Source of the DNA: Begonia masoniana
Lineage: Eukaryota; Streptophyta; Magnoliopsida; Cucurbitales; Begoniaceae
Direction: 5' to 3'
Assembly (NCBI GenBank): GCA_022432975.1
Contig: CM039505.1
Location: forward strand, 49,621,897-49,685,896
Length of the DNA: 64,000 bases
In this document: positions 1 to 9,258 of the stretch, piece by piece
Position numbering within the stretch: position 1 is the first letter of the stretch
Layout of the letters: every line of letters begins with the position of its first letter
Program-made: the position numbers and the translations under genes
Notes under the pieces: model-generated
Told to the model about the DNA's origin: nothing
Database searches by the model: none
The model's input: only the letters and a program-made list of their open reading frames with translations

Positions 1-64
1 TTCGATGTGGGATTTCAGTTGCTTGAACCCTAATATTTTCGATGTGGGATTTCAGTTGCTTGAA
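1..64. repeat. Two copies of a 27-bp motif
   Basis: The same 27-bp unit occurs at 1-27 and 38-64 and again at 678-704, identical each time. Its minus strand contains ATCCCACATCG, an exact match to the plant snRNA upstream sequence element (consensus RTCCCACATCG). All three copies point the same way even though the DNA between them is an inverted repeat. Confidence 0.8.
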
Positions 65-136
65 ATATTAGGACAGAGGAAGCTGGGTCTTTGCTTTAAA
101 ATAGAGTGACTGTACCTAGCAAAAGCAACAGTGACG

Positions 137-284
137 ATGGAGGTTGAAACTCCCTTCAAATGCCTTTCACATCTTTCAAGGATGGGCCTATCACTGACGC
201 GTAGAATTCTTCTACAAGGACCGATTGGTTGTGGAAAAACAACCCTTGCTTTAGCTGCAGCCCATGCTGCTCAAGTGTCATTTT
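137..284 (+). pseudogene. CDC48B-like AAA ATPase fragment, left arm
   Basis: The plus-strand reading frame from the ATG at 137 ends in a Walker A loop, GPIGCGKTTLALAAAHAAQ, preceded by a decayed PFKCLSHL segment. This matches the start of the second AAA domain of plant CDC48B, where the corresponding segment is a GCSKTTLAKAAANAAQ-type P-loop (family knowledge, from memory). It lacks Walker B and everything downstream, so it cannot make an ATPase. It is a degraded inverted copy of 317-604; relative to that arm it lacks the first exon piece and the intron. Confidence 0.65.
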
Positions 285-316
285 GCAAGAACAGAGATGA
301 TAACCTTAGCGAAAAA

Positions 317-604
317 AATGACACTTGAGCAGCATGGGCTACCGCTAAAGCAAGGGTTGTTTTTCCGCAACCAATCTGTCCTTGCAGAAGAATTCTACCC
401 TTCCGGTATATGCCCGTCCTTAAAAAGATGTGCAAAATTTTTAAAGGGCCACTCAACCTCCTCCTCGAGCTTTTTCTGTGTATGAAAGAAAATAGATACT
501 AACAGATAATATGAAAAACTTTATTAAGAAAATGAAATTACTTTACTAACCTTTATGTCTTTTAATCTCCCGACAACTTCCCACGTGACCTTTGGAACTT
601 CCAT
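317..604 (-). pseudogene. CDC48B-like AAA ATPase fragment with retained intron, right arm
   Basis: On the minus strand an ATG at 604 opens VPKVTWEVVGRLKDIK, ending at a GTTAGT donor (550-545). After an intron with a TTTCATACACAG acceptor, coding resumes at 475 with KKLEEEVEWPFKNFAHLFKD and leads to the Walker A segment GQIGCGKTTLALAVAHAAQ followed by SFFSL. This order (W-x-x-V/I-G-x-L-x-D, EWP, P-loop, AAQ-SFFSL) is that of the second AAA domain of plant CDC48B, a CDC48/p97-family ATPase. A TAG around 400 breaks the frame. The retained intron shows capture from genomic DNA rather than from mRNA. The copy is truncated at the loop. Confidence 0.65.
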
Positions 605-637
605 CGTCACTGTTACTCTCGCTAAGTACAGTCACTC

Positions 638-690
638 TATTTTAAAGCAAAGCCCCAGCTTCCTCTGGCTTAATATGTTCGATGTGGGAT
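638..690 (-). promoter_or_regulatory. snRNA-type promoter pair (USE plus TATA-like box)
   Basis: Reading the minus strand, ATCCCACATCG (690-680) is followed after 33 bases by TTTAAAATA (646-638). Plant Pol II snRNA promoters combine this upstream element with a TATA box about 33-34 bp away, against about 24 bp for Pol III snRNA genes (established knowledge). No snRNA sequence follows; the CDC48B-like fragment begins about 34 bases after the TATA-like box. Function is inferred from spacing only. Confidence 0.45.
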
Positions 691-1895
691 TTCAGTTGCT
701 TGAACTGGCATGATTCTAAAACATCCTCAACCCCTATTTTCCAGACGGGAGGAAGAAAAACAACTGTGAAACTAGATCAAGACGTTGGGAAAAACCCAAA
801 GTATTTCTGAAAAATTGGCGATAGCTCAATCAGTACATAATGCTGTCTGAAGATCATCCGATTCGAAAAAAAGGTAAGAAACGGAGGGGAAAATCAACTC
901 ACTTGATCGTAACTCCTCCCTTGAAGTTGTAGCGGGTGACGTCAAAGTAAGCCTTCCTGAAGTGAAAATCTCGACGTTAGTATAATTTTCCAAAATATTT
1001 TTTATTTTTGGATAAATCCATCAAGATGGCAAAATATAGATACCGGGCCAACTGGTTGCTCCGATGTGGCGAACTACCCGCATCGTGGTCGAGGTTCCTT
1101 CGACGTGCAATGTAAACTCGTCGTCGGGTAGGTCCACACCTTTCGGAATCATTTGGTCTCGCAAATGTTCGAGGCATCTATAAAGAAATTTCAATAGAAT
1201 TGATTAATTTGGGTTGTCACTCCTTTCAACAAATGTATATGAAAGGATATAACACTAGATTTTCATCAATTTTTCACGCTAATCTTACCTTCTAATATGT
1301 CATATATGTGTGATTTATTGATTAGCAGAATCATTTTTTTTTTAAATCGATCGTAACAAGTTAACGTTCGAGAAGAAGATACTTGTTGATTTCCTTGAGA
1401 TATTTGTCGTAGGCCGGAAAATGGAGGTGATCAGAGGTGGTTGCTGTCAAAATTTCGAAGGTAAATCCGCCATTAACGACATCTGCAATCAGCGGACACA
1501 GTCTTCCCAACCACACAAATGCATCTTCTCCCACATCTGCTTCATTGTCGACCTACAGTTCCGATAAAAAAACTCACTTATGACTTCTCTCTCTAAAAAC
1601 TACTCAGCAAATATGACTTCTAAAAAGTGTTTTCCAAATATAATCTTAGTTTGTATGAAGCATTTTCTTGTGTTTTTCAAAATAATTTTTTGAAAATCTA
1701 TTTATTGCTTACAAGTAATGGCATTAGATCTGAATAGAAAAGAGAAATCTCATCCTGCTCCAGAGCAACTTTTGCAGGCAATTTTACATCTTCTTTCTCT
1801 TTGGCTTCACTCTCCTGCAAAATCAAACTAAAAAATGTGAAAAAACTGTGTTTGATCAAACTGGGTAGTTTCAGTTCTTGCTAAGACCTTTGATC

Positions 1896-2199
1896 TGTTG
1901 GAATATTATCTCTATTAAGTGGTTTAATAAATATATAAAAAAAATACAGAAAATAACATGTGTTATAACTACCCACTTTCCACGTTTATTCTCTCTGATG
2001 GTTAGAGAAAATAAAGGAAGGTATATACGGTTTTGGTCCCTAAGCCATACTCTCATTCGTTCTGTGAAACATCCATCGATAGCGAGAGAATTTGGTTTAG
2101 AAGAACCAAAACTAGAAGCTTGAAACGGGAATGGCCGGAGGTATGTTCGATCCTTAATTCCGCACTAGATCATTAAGTTGATGAAGCTTTAGACTTACA
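1896..2199 (+). repeat. 5' LTR of Copia element
   Basis: TG...CA-bounded terminal repeat, identical to 7673-7976 except for one base. It drives element transcription if active; an AT-rich TATATAAA stretch lies near its start. Confidence 0.95.
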
Positions 2200-2201
2200 T
2201 T

Positions 2202-2213
2202 TGGTATCAGAGC
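2202..2213 (+). other. Primer binding site
   Basis: TGGTATCAGAGC, two bases after the 5' LTR, is complementary to the 3' end of initiator methionine tRNA, the usual primer for plant LTR elements. Confidence 0.9.
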
Positions 2214-3316
2214 ATGATAGTAACCTCTGCCTTCTTCGTTAATGGAGATTTTAAAATTAGGGCATTGATCTTTTGTGTTTTGTTTTGGATTTTGATGTTA
2301 GAAATCATTATAGAATTCGATTTCTATTATTTCTGGGTTAATTTGATTTGATTTTGGTGTTGATACGACGGAGATCCACTGGGTTAACATTTGGGTTGAA
2401 TGCGGGTCGTTTGAAACCCGCTGTAGGTTGAAGATGATGAACAGTCGTTCATCATCTTGTGTTATTGGTGGATTATTACCAAAGTAACCCTAACTTTAAA
2501 TTGAATGGGTCTCATTTTTTCTCAGCCCATTATTTCTGGTTTCCCAGAAATAGTAGAATGAATTAAAGAATGGGTTTGAAAATATATTATTGATGCAACG
2601 AGAATTGATTCTTCTAAGCCCACTGTTTAGTTTTCTGGATCACATCTTTGTTATTCAGGCCTGTAGATATTCATGGGCCAATTGAATATATATTTCTTCT
2701 TGTTTTCCAGAAATCTTTATTATGTTGTTGCACCATTTAAATTTATTGGGCCTGATTCTTCTAAAGAAGTATATTATCTTTATTGGGCCTGATTCTGCTA
2801 AGCCTATTGTATGCAATATTGTGTGCATTTAATTTAATTGGAGTAATTCACATTGTTTATATTTGAAGACATGTTATATAAATATTATTGTGAATTAAAT
2901 TTAATGTCAAATGATTCATGTGATTTAGTTAATTAGAGAGTAGCCACAGCATCTTTAATTAGGCTAAATCAAATATAAGTATTTAGAATCATATTAAGAC
3001 ATTAGTTATAATTAATTTCATTTAATATGATAGATTTTATCCCACAGGAATTTCTATTATATTTATGTAATTAATTAGGATAAAATATCATATTATATTT
3101 CCTAATTTACCCACAGGAGTTAGGAAAAGGAACATAATTTGATAGTTTTATCATAAAGTTATAAATGTATCTAAGTGAATTAAATCTTAGTCCACAGACA
3201 AGTTTTATGTCATTAGATGCATTTTTATTTAAGCATGATTTACATTGGTAAAACATGATTTATGTTTATTTGTCTCATTTAAATTTATAAGCATGTGTGA
3301 TTGAATTTTTGCAGTT
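2214..3316 (+). other. Copia untranslated leader
   Basis: About 1.1 kb between primer site and gag start, AT-rich, without a long reading frame. It would hold the packaging and dimerisation signals; none is recognisable by eye. Confidence 0.6.
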
Positions 3317-6300
3317 ATGATGACTGGTGGTATTTCTGATATTAAATGTGAGATTCCCGAACTTGTGGGTGATAACTATAAGGTCTGGAAAGAGAGGATT
3401 CTTCTTCATTTGGGATGTTTAGACATTGATGATGCTATAAGGAAAGACGAACCAATCATTGATGATGAGAGTACTCTGGATGATTTAACTCTTTATGAAC
3501 GATGGGAACGGTCAAACCGTCTCAGTATGATGTTCATAAAGACTAAAATATCCGAGAGTATTCGTGGTTCGATTGAGGAGCATAAAAATGTCAAAGCATT
3601 ACTGAAGGCGATTGATGAGCAGTTTGCAACTTCTGATAAAGCTCTTGCCAGTACCCTTATAATTAAGTTCACATCCACGAGGCTCACTACAGTAAAAGGT
3701 GTGCGTGAGCACATCATGAAGCTACGGGACATTGCGGCTCAGCTTAAAAGACTTGAGATTGAGATGTCAGAGTCTTTCTTGGTGCATTACATATTGGCGA
3801 CCCTTTCATCAGCATATGGAGCCTTTAAGATCTCCTATAACACACATAAGGAAAAATGGTCAATTAATGAACTTATGACCATGTGTGTTCAGGAAGAGAA
3901 TAGGTTGTCTATGGATTTGGGTGAGAATGCACTTACAGTTACACATGAGAAGGACCATAAAGCTCGTAAGCCAAAGGGAAAAGGGAAAATACCGGCAACC
4001 GGAGGGATTAAGAAATACCCGAAGGAGATAAGGTGCTTCTTTTGTAACAAGAAGGGGCACATTAAGAAAGATTGCCCGAAGTTTCCAATATGGCTTGAGA
4101 AGAAAGGTAACTTGATCTCTTTTGTCTGTTATGAATCTAATATGGTTGATATTAATTATAACACATGGTGGATTGATTCTGGTTCTACAATCCATGTTTC
4201 TAATACCTTACAGGGTATGCGAAACCTAAGGAAGCCAACTCCAAATGAAGAAGGCATCTATTCCGGAAATGGGATGCAATCACGTGTGGAGGCAATTGGA
4301 ACATGTTGTTTACCTTTAAGCAGTGGTTTTAATTTGTATTTGGAAAAGACTTTTTATGTTCCTAACTTTTCTAGGAATTTAATTTCTGTTTCAAAACTTG
4401 TACCTTTGGGATACTCTTTCAACTTTTATGGAACATCGTTTGATTTGTTTTATAAATCTAGTAATGTTGGGAGTGGTACATTATTAAATGGTCTTTTCTC
4501 TATTGATTTACAAAATGACACTGCTTATAATGTTGTACATGTTCAATCTGGCATAAAACGTTGTGTTATAAATGAGGATTCTTCTACTTTGTGGCACCGG
4601 AGATTGGGACATATCTCTATTGAGAAGATTAAGAGATTAGTAAAAGATGGAGTACTTAGTACTTTAGATTTTACTGATTTTGATACGTGTGTGGACTGCA
4701 TTAAGGGAAAGCAGACCAATAAATCCAAGAAAGGTGCTATGAGAAGTACAACCATTTTAGAAATTATCCATTCAGATATTTGTTGTCCTGATATGGATAT
4801 GCATGGTCCGAAATACTTCATCTCTTTCATTGATGATTACTCGCGATATATGTACATCTACTTTCTTCATTCTAAAGATGAAGCTTTAGACGTCTTTAAG
4901 ATTTTCAAGGTGGAAGTAGAAAACCAGTGCGATAAGCAAATTAAGATCGTGAGAACAGATAGAGGTGGAGAATATTATGGTAGATACACCGAGAAGGGAC
5001 AATTGGCTGGTCCATTTGCAAAGTTTCTTCAAGAGCATGGGATTGTGCCCCAATACACTATGCCTGGTTCTCCGGACCAGAATGGTGTTGCAGAAAGAAG
5101 AAACCGAACATTGATGGACATGGTGCGGAGTATGCAGAGTAACTCCAATCTTCCAAAGTCATTATGGATTGATACTCTTAAAACGGCTGTGTATATATTA
5201 AACCGAGTTCCAACCAAGGCTGTCCCAAAGACGCCATTTGAGTTATGGAAAGGTTGGAAACCGAGTTTGCGACATATACGCGTTTGGGGATGTCCGTGTG
5301 AAGTAAGAGTATATAATCAGCAAGAAAAGAAACTGGACCCAAGGACTATTAGTGGGTATTTTATTGGATATGCCGAAAGATCTAAGGGGTACAGATTCTA
5401 TTGTCCTTCTCACAGCACTAGAATTGTGGAATCAAGAAATGCAAAATTTCTTGAGAATGACTTGATCAGTGGGAGCGATCGATCCTGGAACACCGTTCCA
5501 GATAAGGATCATTTAGAAGCGCAACCATCGTGCTCAAGTAGTAGATTGATTGTTATTCACAACAACCCTCGAGACCAACCGACTGTTGTGAGAACAATAG
5601 CTGAAATTCCACAAGTTGTTGATAATGAGCCAGTAGATCAGATTGTTCAGGAGTTACCTGAAATAGTTGTGCAACCGGTTGATCAACAAATTCTACAAGA
5701 TGATGTTGATCCAACATTAAGGAGATCTACTAGAGTAAAGAAGTCAGCGATTTCTAGTGATTATGTTGTGTATTTGCAAGAATCGGATTTTAATGTCGGA
5801 GCTGAAAATGACCCTGAAACGTTTTCGCAAGCCATAAGTTGTGCAGAGTCAAGATTCTGGCATGACGCCATGAAGGATGAAATGGATTCTATGGCTGTTA
5901 ATGAAGTCTGGGATCTTGTCACGTTGCCTGATGGTGTAAAAACCATAGGATGCAAATGGGTCTTTAAGACAAAGAGAGACTCAATGGGCAACATTGAAAG
6001 ATATAAAGCTAGACTCGTTGCTAAAGGATTCACTCGGAGGGAAGGAATCGACTACAAGGAGACATTCTCTCCTGTATCTAAGAAAGATTCTCTTCGTATA
6101 ATCATGGCATTAGTTGCACATTTTGATTTAGAGTTGCAACAAATGGATGTGAAAACGGCATTTCTTAATGGAGAATTAGAGGAAGAGGTATACATGAAAC
6201 AACCTGAAGGTTTTTCCTCTAGTAGTGGTGAGCATTTGGTGTGCAAGCTTAAGAAATCCATATATGGATTGAAGCAAGCTTCTCGTCAATGGTATTTGAA

Positions 6301-7381
6301 ATTCCATGATGTTATCTCTTCGTTTGGTTTTGTAGAGAACGTTATGGATCATTGTATATACCAAAAGATCAGTGGGAGTAAGCTTTGTTTCCTTGTTCTG
6401 TATGTGGATGATATTTTACTTGCAGCTAACGACAAGGGTTTGTTATATGAGGTGAAACAATTTCTCTCTAAGAATTTCGACATGAAGGATATGGGTGATG
6501 CGTCTTATGTCATTGGCATTAAGATACATAGAGACAGAGATAGAGGTGTTTTGGGTCTGTCTCAAGAAACCTATATCAATAAGGTTTTAGAGAGATTTCG
6601 GATGAAAGATTGTTCACCAAGTGTAGCTCCCGTTGTCAAGGGTGATAAGTTTGGTTTGGACCAATGCCCAAGGAATGATCTCGAAAGGGAACAAATGAAA
6701 AACATTCCATATGCTTCTGCTGTTGGAAGCCTGATGTATGCTCAGGTCTGCACAAGACCTGACATTGCATTTGTTGTTGGGGTATTGGGAAGATATCAGA
6801 GTAATCCAAGTTTGGACCACTGGAAGGCTGCAAAGAAAGTGATGAGATACCTTCAAGGAACGAAGGATTACATGCTTATGTTCAGACGGACTGATACTCT
6901 AGAGGTGGTGGGCTACTCCGATGCAGATTTTGCCGGATGTGTTGATTCACGTAAATCGACATCTGGTTATGTTTTCATGCTCGCTGATGGAGCTGTATCG
7001 TGGAGGAGTGCGAAGCAGACATTGACTGCTACTTCCACCATGGAGGCCGAGTTTGTATCATGTTTTGAGGCAACTTCGCATGGTGTATGGATGAAGAGTT
7101 TCATTGCTGGTCTTAAGATTGTGGATTCCATCTCTAGGCCATTGAAATTGTTTTGTGACAACTCAGCTGCGATTTTTATGGCTAAGAACAATAAGAGTGG
7201 TAGTCGAAGTAAACACATCGACATTGAGTACTTAGCCATTAGAGAACGTGTTAAGGAAAAGAAAGTGGTCATTGAGCACATTAGCACTGAGTTGATGATT
7301 GCAGATCCTTTGACTAAAGGCATGCCACCAAAGAAATTCAAGGATCATGTAGAACGAATGGGACTTGGTTCCGTTTTGTGA
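3317..7381 (+). CDS. Copia gag-pol polyprotein
   Basis: A single 1354-residue frame. In order: gag of the UBN2 type (to about residue 220); zinc knuckle [14 protein letters not shown] (about 240); aspartic protease with active site WIDSGS (Asp about 287); pre-integrase domain [10 protein letters not shown]; integrase core with [11 protein letters not shown] and [10 protein letters not shown]; reverse transcriptase with [18 protein letters not shown] and the catalytic YVDDILL (about 1029); RNase H with YSDADFAG and a final [12 protein letters not shown]. The order protease-integrase-RT-RNase H defines Copia. All catalytic motifs are present and there is no frameshift or stop, so the element may be autonomous. 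The tandem ATG at 3317 is the first in frame. Copia lineage not assigned. Confidence 0.97.
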   Translation: MMTGGISDIKCEIPELVGDNYKVWKERILLHLGCLDIDDAIRKDEPIIDDESTLDDLTLYERWERSNRLSMMFIKTKISESIRGSIEEHKNVKALLKAIDEQFATSDKALASTLIIKFTSTRLTTVKGVREHIMKLRDIAAQLKRLEIEMSESFLVHYILATLSSAYGAFKISYNTHKEKWSINELMTMCVQEENRLSMDLGENALTVTHEKDHKARKPKGKGKIPATGGIKKYPKEIRCFFCNKKGHIKKDCPKFPIWLEKKGNLISFVCYESNMVDINYNTWWIDSGSTIHVSNTLQGMRNLRKPTPNEEGIYSGNGMQSRVEAIGTCCLPLSSGFNLYLEKTFYVPNFSRNLISVSKLVPLGYSFNFYGTSFDLFYKSSNVGSGTLLNGLFSIDLQNDTAYNVVHVQSGIKRCVINEDSSTLWHRRLGHISIEKIKRLVKDGVLSTLDFTDFDTCVDCIKGKQTNKSKKGAMRSTTILEIIHSDICCPDMDMHGPKYFISFIDDYSRYMYIYFLHSKDEALDVFKIFKVEVENQCDKQIKIVRTDRGGEYYGRYTEKGQLAGPFAKFLQEHGIVPQYTMPGSPDQNGVAERRNRTLMDMVRSMQSNSNLPKSLWIDTLKTAVYILNRVPTKAVPKTPFELWKGWKPSLRHIRVWGCPCEVRVYNQQEKKLDPRTISGYFIGYAERSKGYRFYCPSHSTRIVESRNAKFLENDLISGSDRSWNTVPDKDHLEAQPSCSSSRLIVIHNNPRDQPTVVRTIAEIPQVVDNEPVDQIVQELPEIVVQPVDQQILQDDVDPTLRRSTRVKKSAISSDYVVYLQESDFNVGAENDPETFSQAISCAESRFWHDAMKDEMDSMAVNEVWDLVTLPDGVKTIGCKWVFKTKRDSMGNIERYKARLVAKGFTRREGIDYKETFSPVSKKDSLRIIMALVAHFDLELQQMDVKTAFLNGELEEEVYMKQPEGFSSSSGEHLVCKLKKSIYGLKQASRQWYLKFHDVISSFGFVENVMDHCIYQKISGSKLCFLVLYVDDILLAANDKGLLYEVKQFLSKNFDMKDMGDASYVIGIKIHRDRDRGVLGLSQETYINKVLERFRMKDCSPSVAPVVKGDKFGLDQCPRNDLEREQMKNIPYASAVGSLMYAQVCTRPDIAFVVGVLGRYQSNPSLDHWKAAKKVMRYLQGTKDYMLMFRRTDTLEVVGYSDADFAGCVDSRKSTSGYVFMLADGAVSWRSAKQTLTATSTMEAEFVSCFEATSHGVWMKSFIAGLKIVDSISRPLKLFCDNSAAIFMAKNNKSGSRSKHIDIEYLAIRERVKEKKVVIEHISTELMIADPLTKGMPPKKFKDHVERMGLGSVL

Positions 7382-7660
7382 TTTAATTTCGTTGTAAGAA
7401 CGAATAATTTAGTGAAACTCTATTAGTGATGATTTCTCATATTTGAATTTATAATTATGCGCATATTGATTATTTGAGAAATATCATTAAAGTTTGGACC
7501 TAGAATAAACATAAGGTTTATTCATTAAGTTTTGTGGGTTATAGTTGAGAAATATGATACATTGTGATACATGGAAGATAATACTCATTTTATTAGAGGA
7601 CTTATCGCTATGATTCATGTGTCATATTTCTCATTGTGGTACATGTTTGGATTTATTAAC

Positions 7661-7672
7661 CAAGTGGGAGAA
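7661..7672 (+). other. Polypurine tract
   Basis: CAAGTGGGAGAA immediately precedes the 3' LTR and would prime plus-strand DNA synthesis. Confidence 0.85.
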
Positions 7673-7976
7673 TGTTGGAATATTATCTCTATTAAGTGGT
7701 TTAATAAATATATAAAAAAAATACAGAAAATAACATGTGTTATAACTACCCACTTTCCACGTTTATTCTCTCTGATGGTTAGAGAAAATAAAGGAAGGTA
7801 TATACGGTTTTGGTCCCTAAGCCATACTCTCATTCGTTCTGTGAAACATCCATCGATAGTGAGAGAATTTGGTTTAGAAGAACCAAAACTAGAAGCTTGA
7901 AACGGGAATGGCCGGAGGTATGTTCGATCCTTAATTCCGCACTAGATCATTAAGTTGATGAAGCTTTAGACTTACA
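7673..7976 (+). repeat. 3' LTR of Copia element
   Basis: 304 bp, one base different from the 5' LTR, followed directly by the TSD TGATC. Confidence 0.95.
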
Positions 7977-8839
7977 TGATCTTCAAATTATTGGAAAAAA
8001 ATAAAGCTTAATATGCAGTTTCCTTTTTTAGGCTATGGAAAGGGTCTGACCAGAAAGGAAGGGTCGTCTTCTTCAGCAAGAGAAGGGATCTCCCAGGCGA
8101 GCATCATGTCGAACGTGAAGCAGCTAAACGATCCGTCGTTCATTTCGTTTTGAAGGTTTTCACAGATAGAAGCCATAGCCTTTTCACTGCAAGCCTCTAC
8201 AAGCTTCCTGGAATGGCTTTCTGTTTCTTCTTTCCATTTCCCTTCGAACTCTTCCATCAGTTCCTCCACTGAAGTGCCCAGTTTTCTGCAGACAAATCAA
8301 ATCATACAAACCCTAGTCTCTCTCTCATCTGTAGAGAGAGAGTTTAAAGCTTTAAGGAAACTGATTATTTTCGTTCTTCTTGGATTTTCATGATCTTTTT
8401 TTTTTCTGGGTCTTCCTGGTTTTCATTTATATGTATATATTCACATTTGGAAACCCTTCATCAACTCACTTTCTTTATTCTTCTTCCTCATTTTTGAAAT
8501 TGCATATAACTGAAACCCTTCGTCTGTCCGTTCTTGTTCGTCTTCTTCGTTAAGTTTATTTTCTTTTTCAGGGTATTTATAGAAAGAAGAGAGAGCGAGC
8601 TTACAGAGCACATCTTTGGATGACGTCATTGGCAGCAGAAGAGAGACGCTTGAGCGCGAGAGCGGATGTAGACATGGCAACGGAGAAATCTGCAGAGAAA
8701 AGCGGGGAGAGAAGTTGATTAATAGAAAAGGGATGAAACGTGGGAGATGAAAGAGCCGCCACGTTCTGATGACCGTTAAACAGATGGTGGAAGATAGAGA
8801 GAGAAGCTCCATGCAAAGCTCAGTTCAATCCTGTTACAT

Positions 8840-9258
8840 TAGAGCATGGATGTTGCAGAACCGGCAGCTAGACCGGACCGCCCATTTTTGTACTGAATTT
8901 TCAATCCCGGTTCCATCCGTGTTTTTTTTTTATTTGAAAAAAAGAAAATAAATTGGGAAAAAATAAAAAGATTCGTACCAAAACTCCAGGATAACAAAAA
9001 AACAATACATTCAACTCATTACCTATTCAATAACAATCAAATAACACAGTAAAATCTAAACATAACAAATATTGTACCATTGACAGGTTAAGTCTCGATT
9101 CTTTTTGCATGGAACATTATGGACGGGACCGTGAACCACCAATTTTTGGATCTCGAAATTGCTACCAGACTGTGCCATGTGCAGAACTAACCCAAACCTG
9201 ACCGAACCAGTCAGTGTCGATCGGTCACCCGGGTTCAGACAGGTTCTTCCCACCTCTA
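8840..9258. mobile_element. Possible hAT-like non-autonomous remnant
   Basis: The ends read TAGAGCATGGATGTTGC on the left and, on the opposite strand, TAGAGGTGGGAAGAACC on the right. Both are followed by GGTTC/CCGG-rich subterminal DNA like that of the hAT elements at 35125-40175. The flanking 8-mers do not match, so this is a weak call on composition and end similarity. Confidence 0.35.

Larger units (their letters stand above)
66..676. mobile_element. Foldback segment with inverted CDC48B-like fragments
   Basis: The outer arms (about 66-140 and 600-676) are inverted copies sharing an AGAGGAAGCTGG block and TTTAAAATAGAGTGACTG. The inner arms (about 141-284 and 317-475) are inverted copies of a protein-coding fragment, separated by a loop of about 32 bases (285-316). 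The right arm has an extra stretch of about 130 bp (472-600) that the left arm has lost, apparently by deletion between short GGA repeats. I see no clean target-site duplication, so the transposon class is open. The transcript would fold into a long hairpin. Confidence 0.75.
1896..7976 (+). mobile_element. Copia LTR retrotransposon, young and structurally complete
   Basis: The 304-bp LTRs (1896-2199 and 7673-7976) begin TGTTGG and end TTACA. A 5-bp TSD, TGATC, lies at 1891-1895 and 7977-7981. The primer site, polypurine tract and one uninterrupted gag-pol frame are all present. I count one difference between the LTRs (C/T in CGATAGCGAG against CGATAGTGAG), a divergence near 0.003, so insertion was recent. 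It sits in intron 2 of the DUF639 gene, antisense to it. Confidence 0.97.
903..8675 (-). pseudogene. DUF639 family gene, 5' part, split by a Copia insertion
   Basis: Six minus-strand exons with GT-AG junctions and matching phases can be followed: 8605-8675 (starts MSTSALALKRLSSAANDV), 8051-8285, 1713-1814, 1383-1552, 1044-1177 and 903-956. The conceptual protein has the DUF639 landmarks: LGTSVEELMEEFE, SFSCFTFDMMLAWE, FYSDLMPLL, GEDAFVWLG, LHFPAYDKYLKEI, LHVEGT, VVRHIGATSWPG. DUF639 proteins are plant proteins of several hundred residues with unknown biochemical role. Here the reading stays open through exon 5, but exon 6 diverges after GRLTLT through small indels, and no later exon is seen. 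Intron 2, about 155 bp without the insert, holds the 6.1-kb element at 1896-7976 in the opposite orientation. Probably a pseudogene; the 3' part could lie left of the window. Confidence 0.85.

Noticed and set aside
2202..2213. TGGTATCAGAGC as a tRNA end
   Set aside because: It is the primer binding site; no tRNA cloverleaf is present here or at 14547, 22811 or 47210.
8441..8812. Minus-strand frames around DUF639 exon 1
   Set aside because: They run through the GTAAGC donor into intron 1; only 8605-8675 matches the family.
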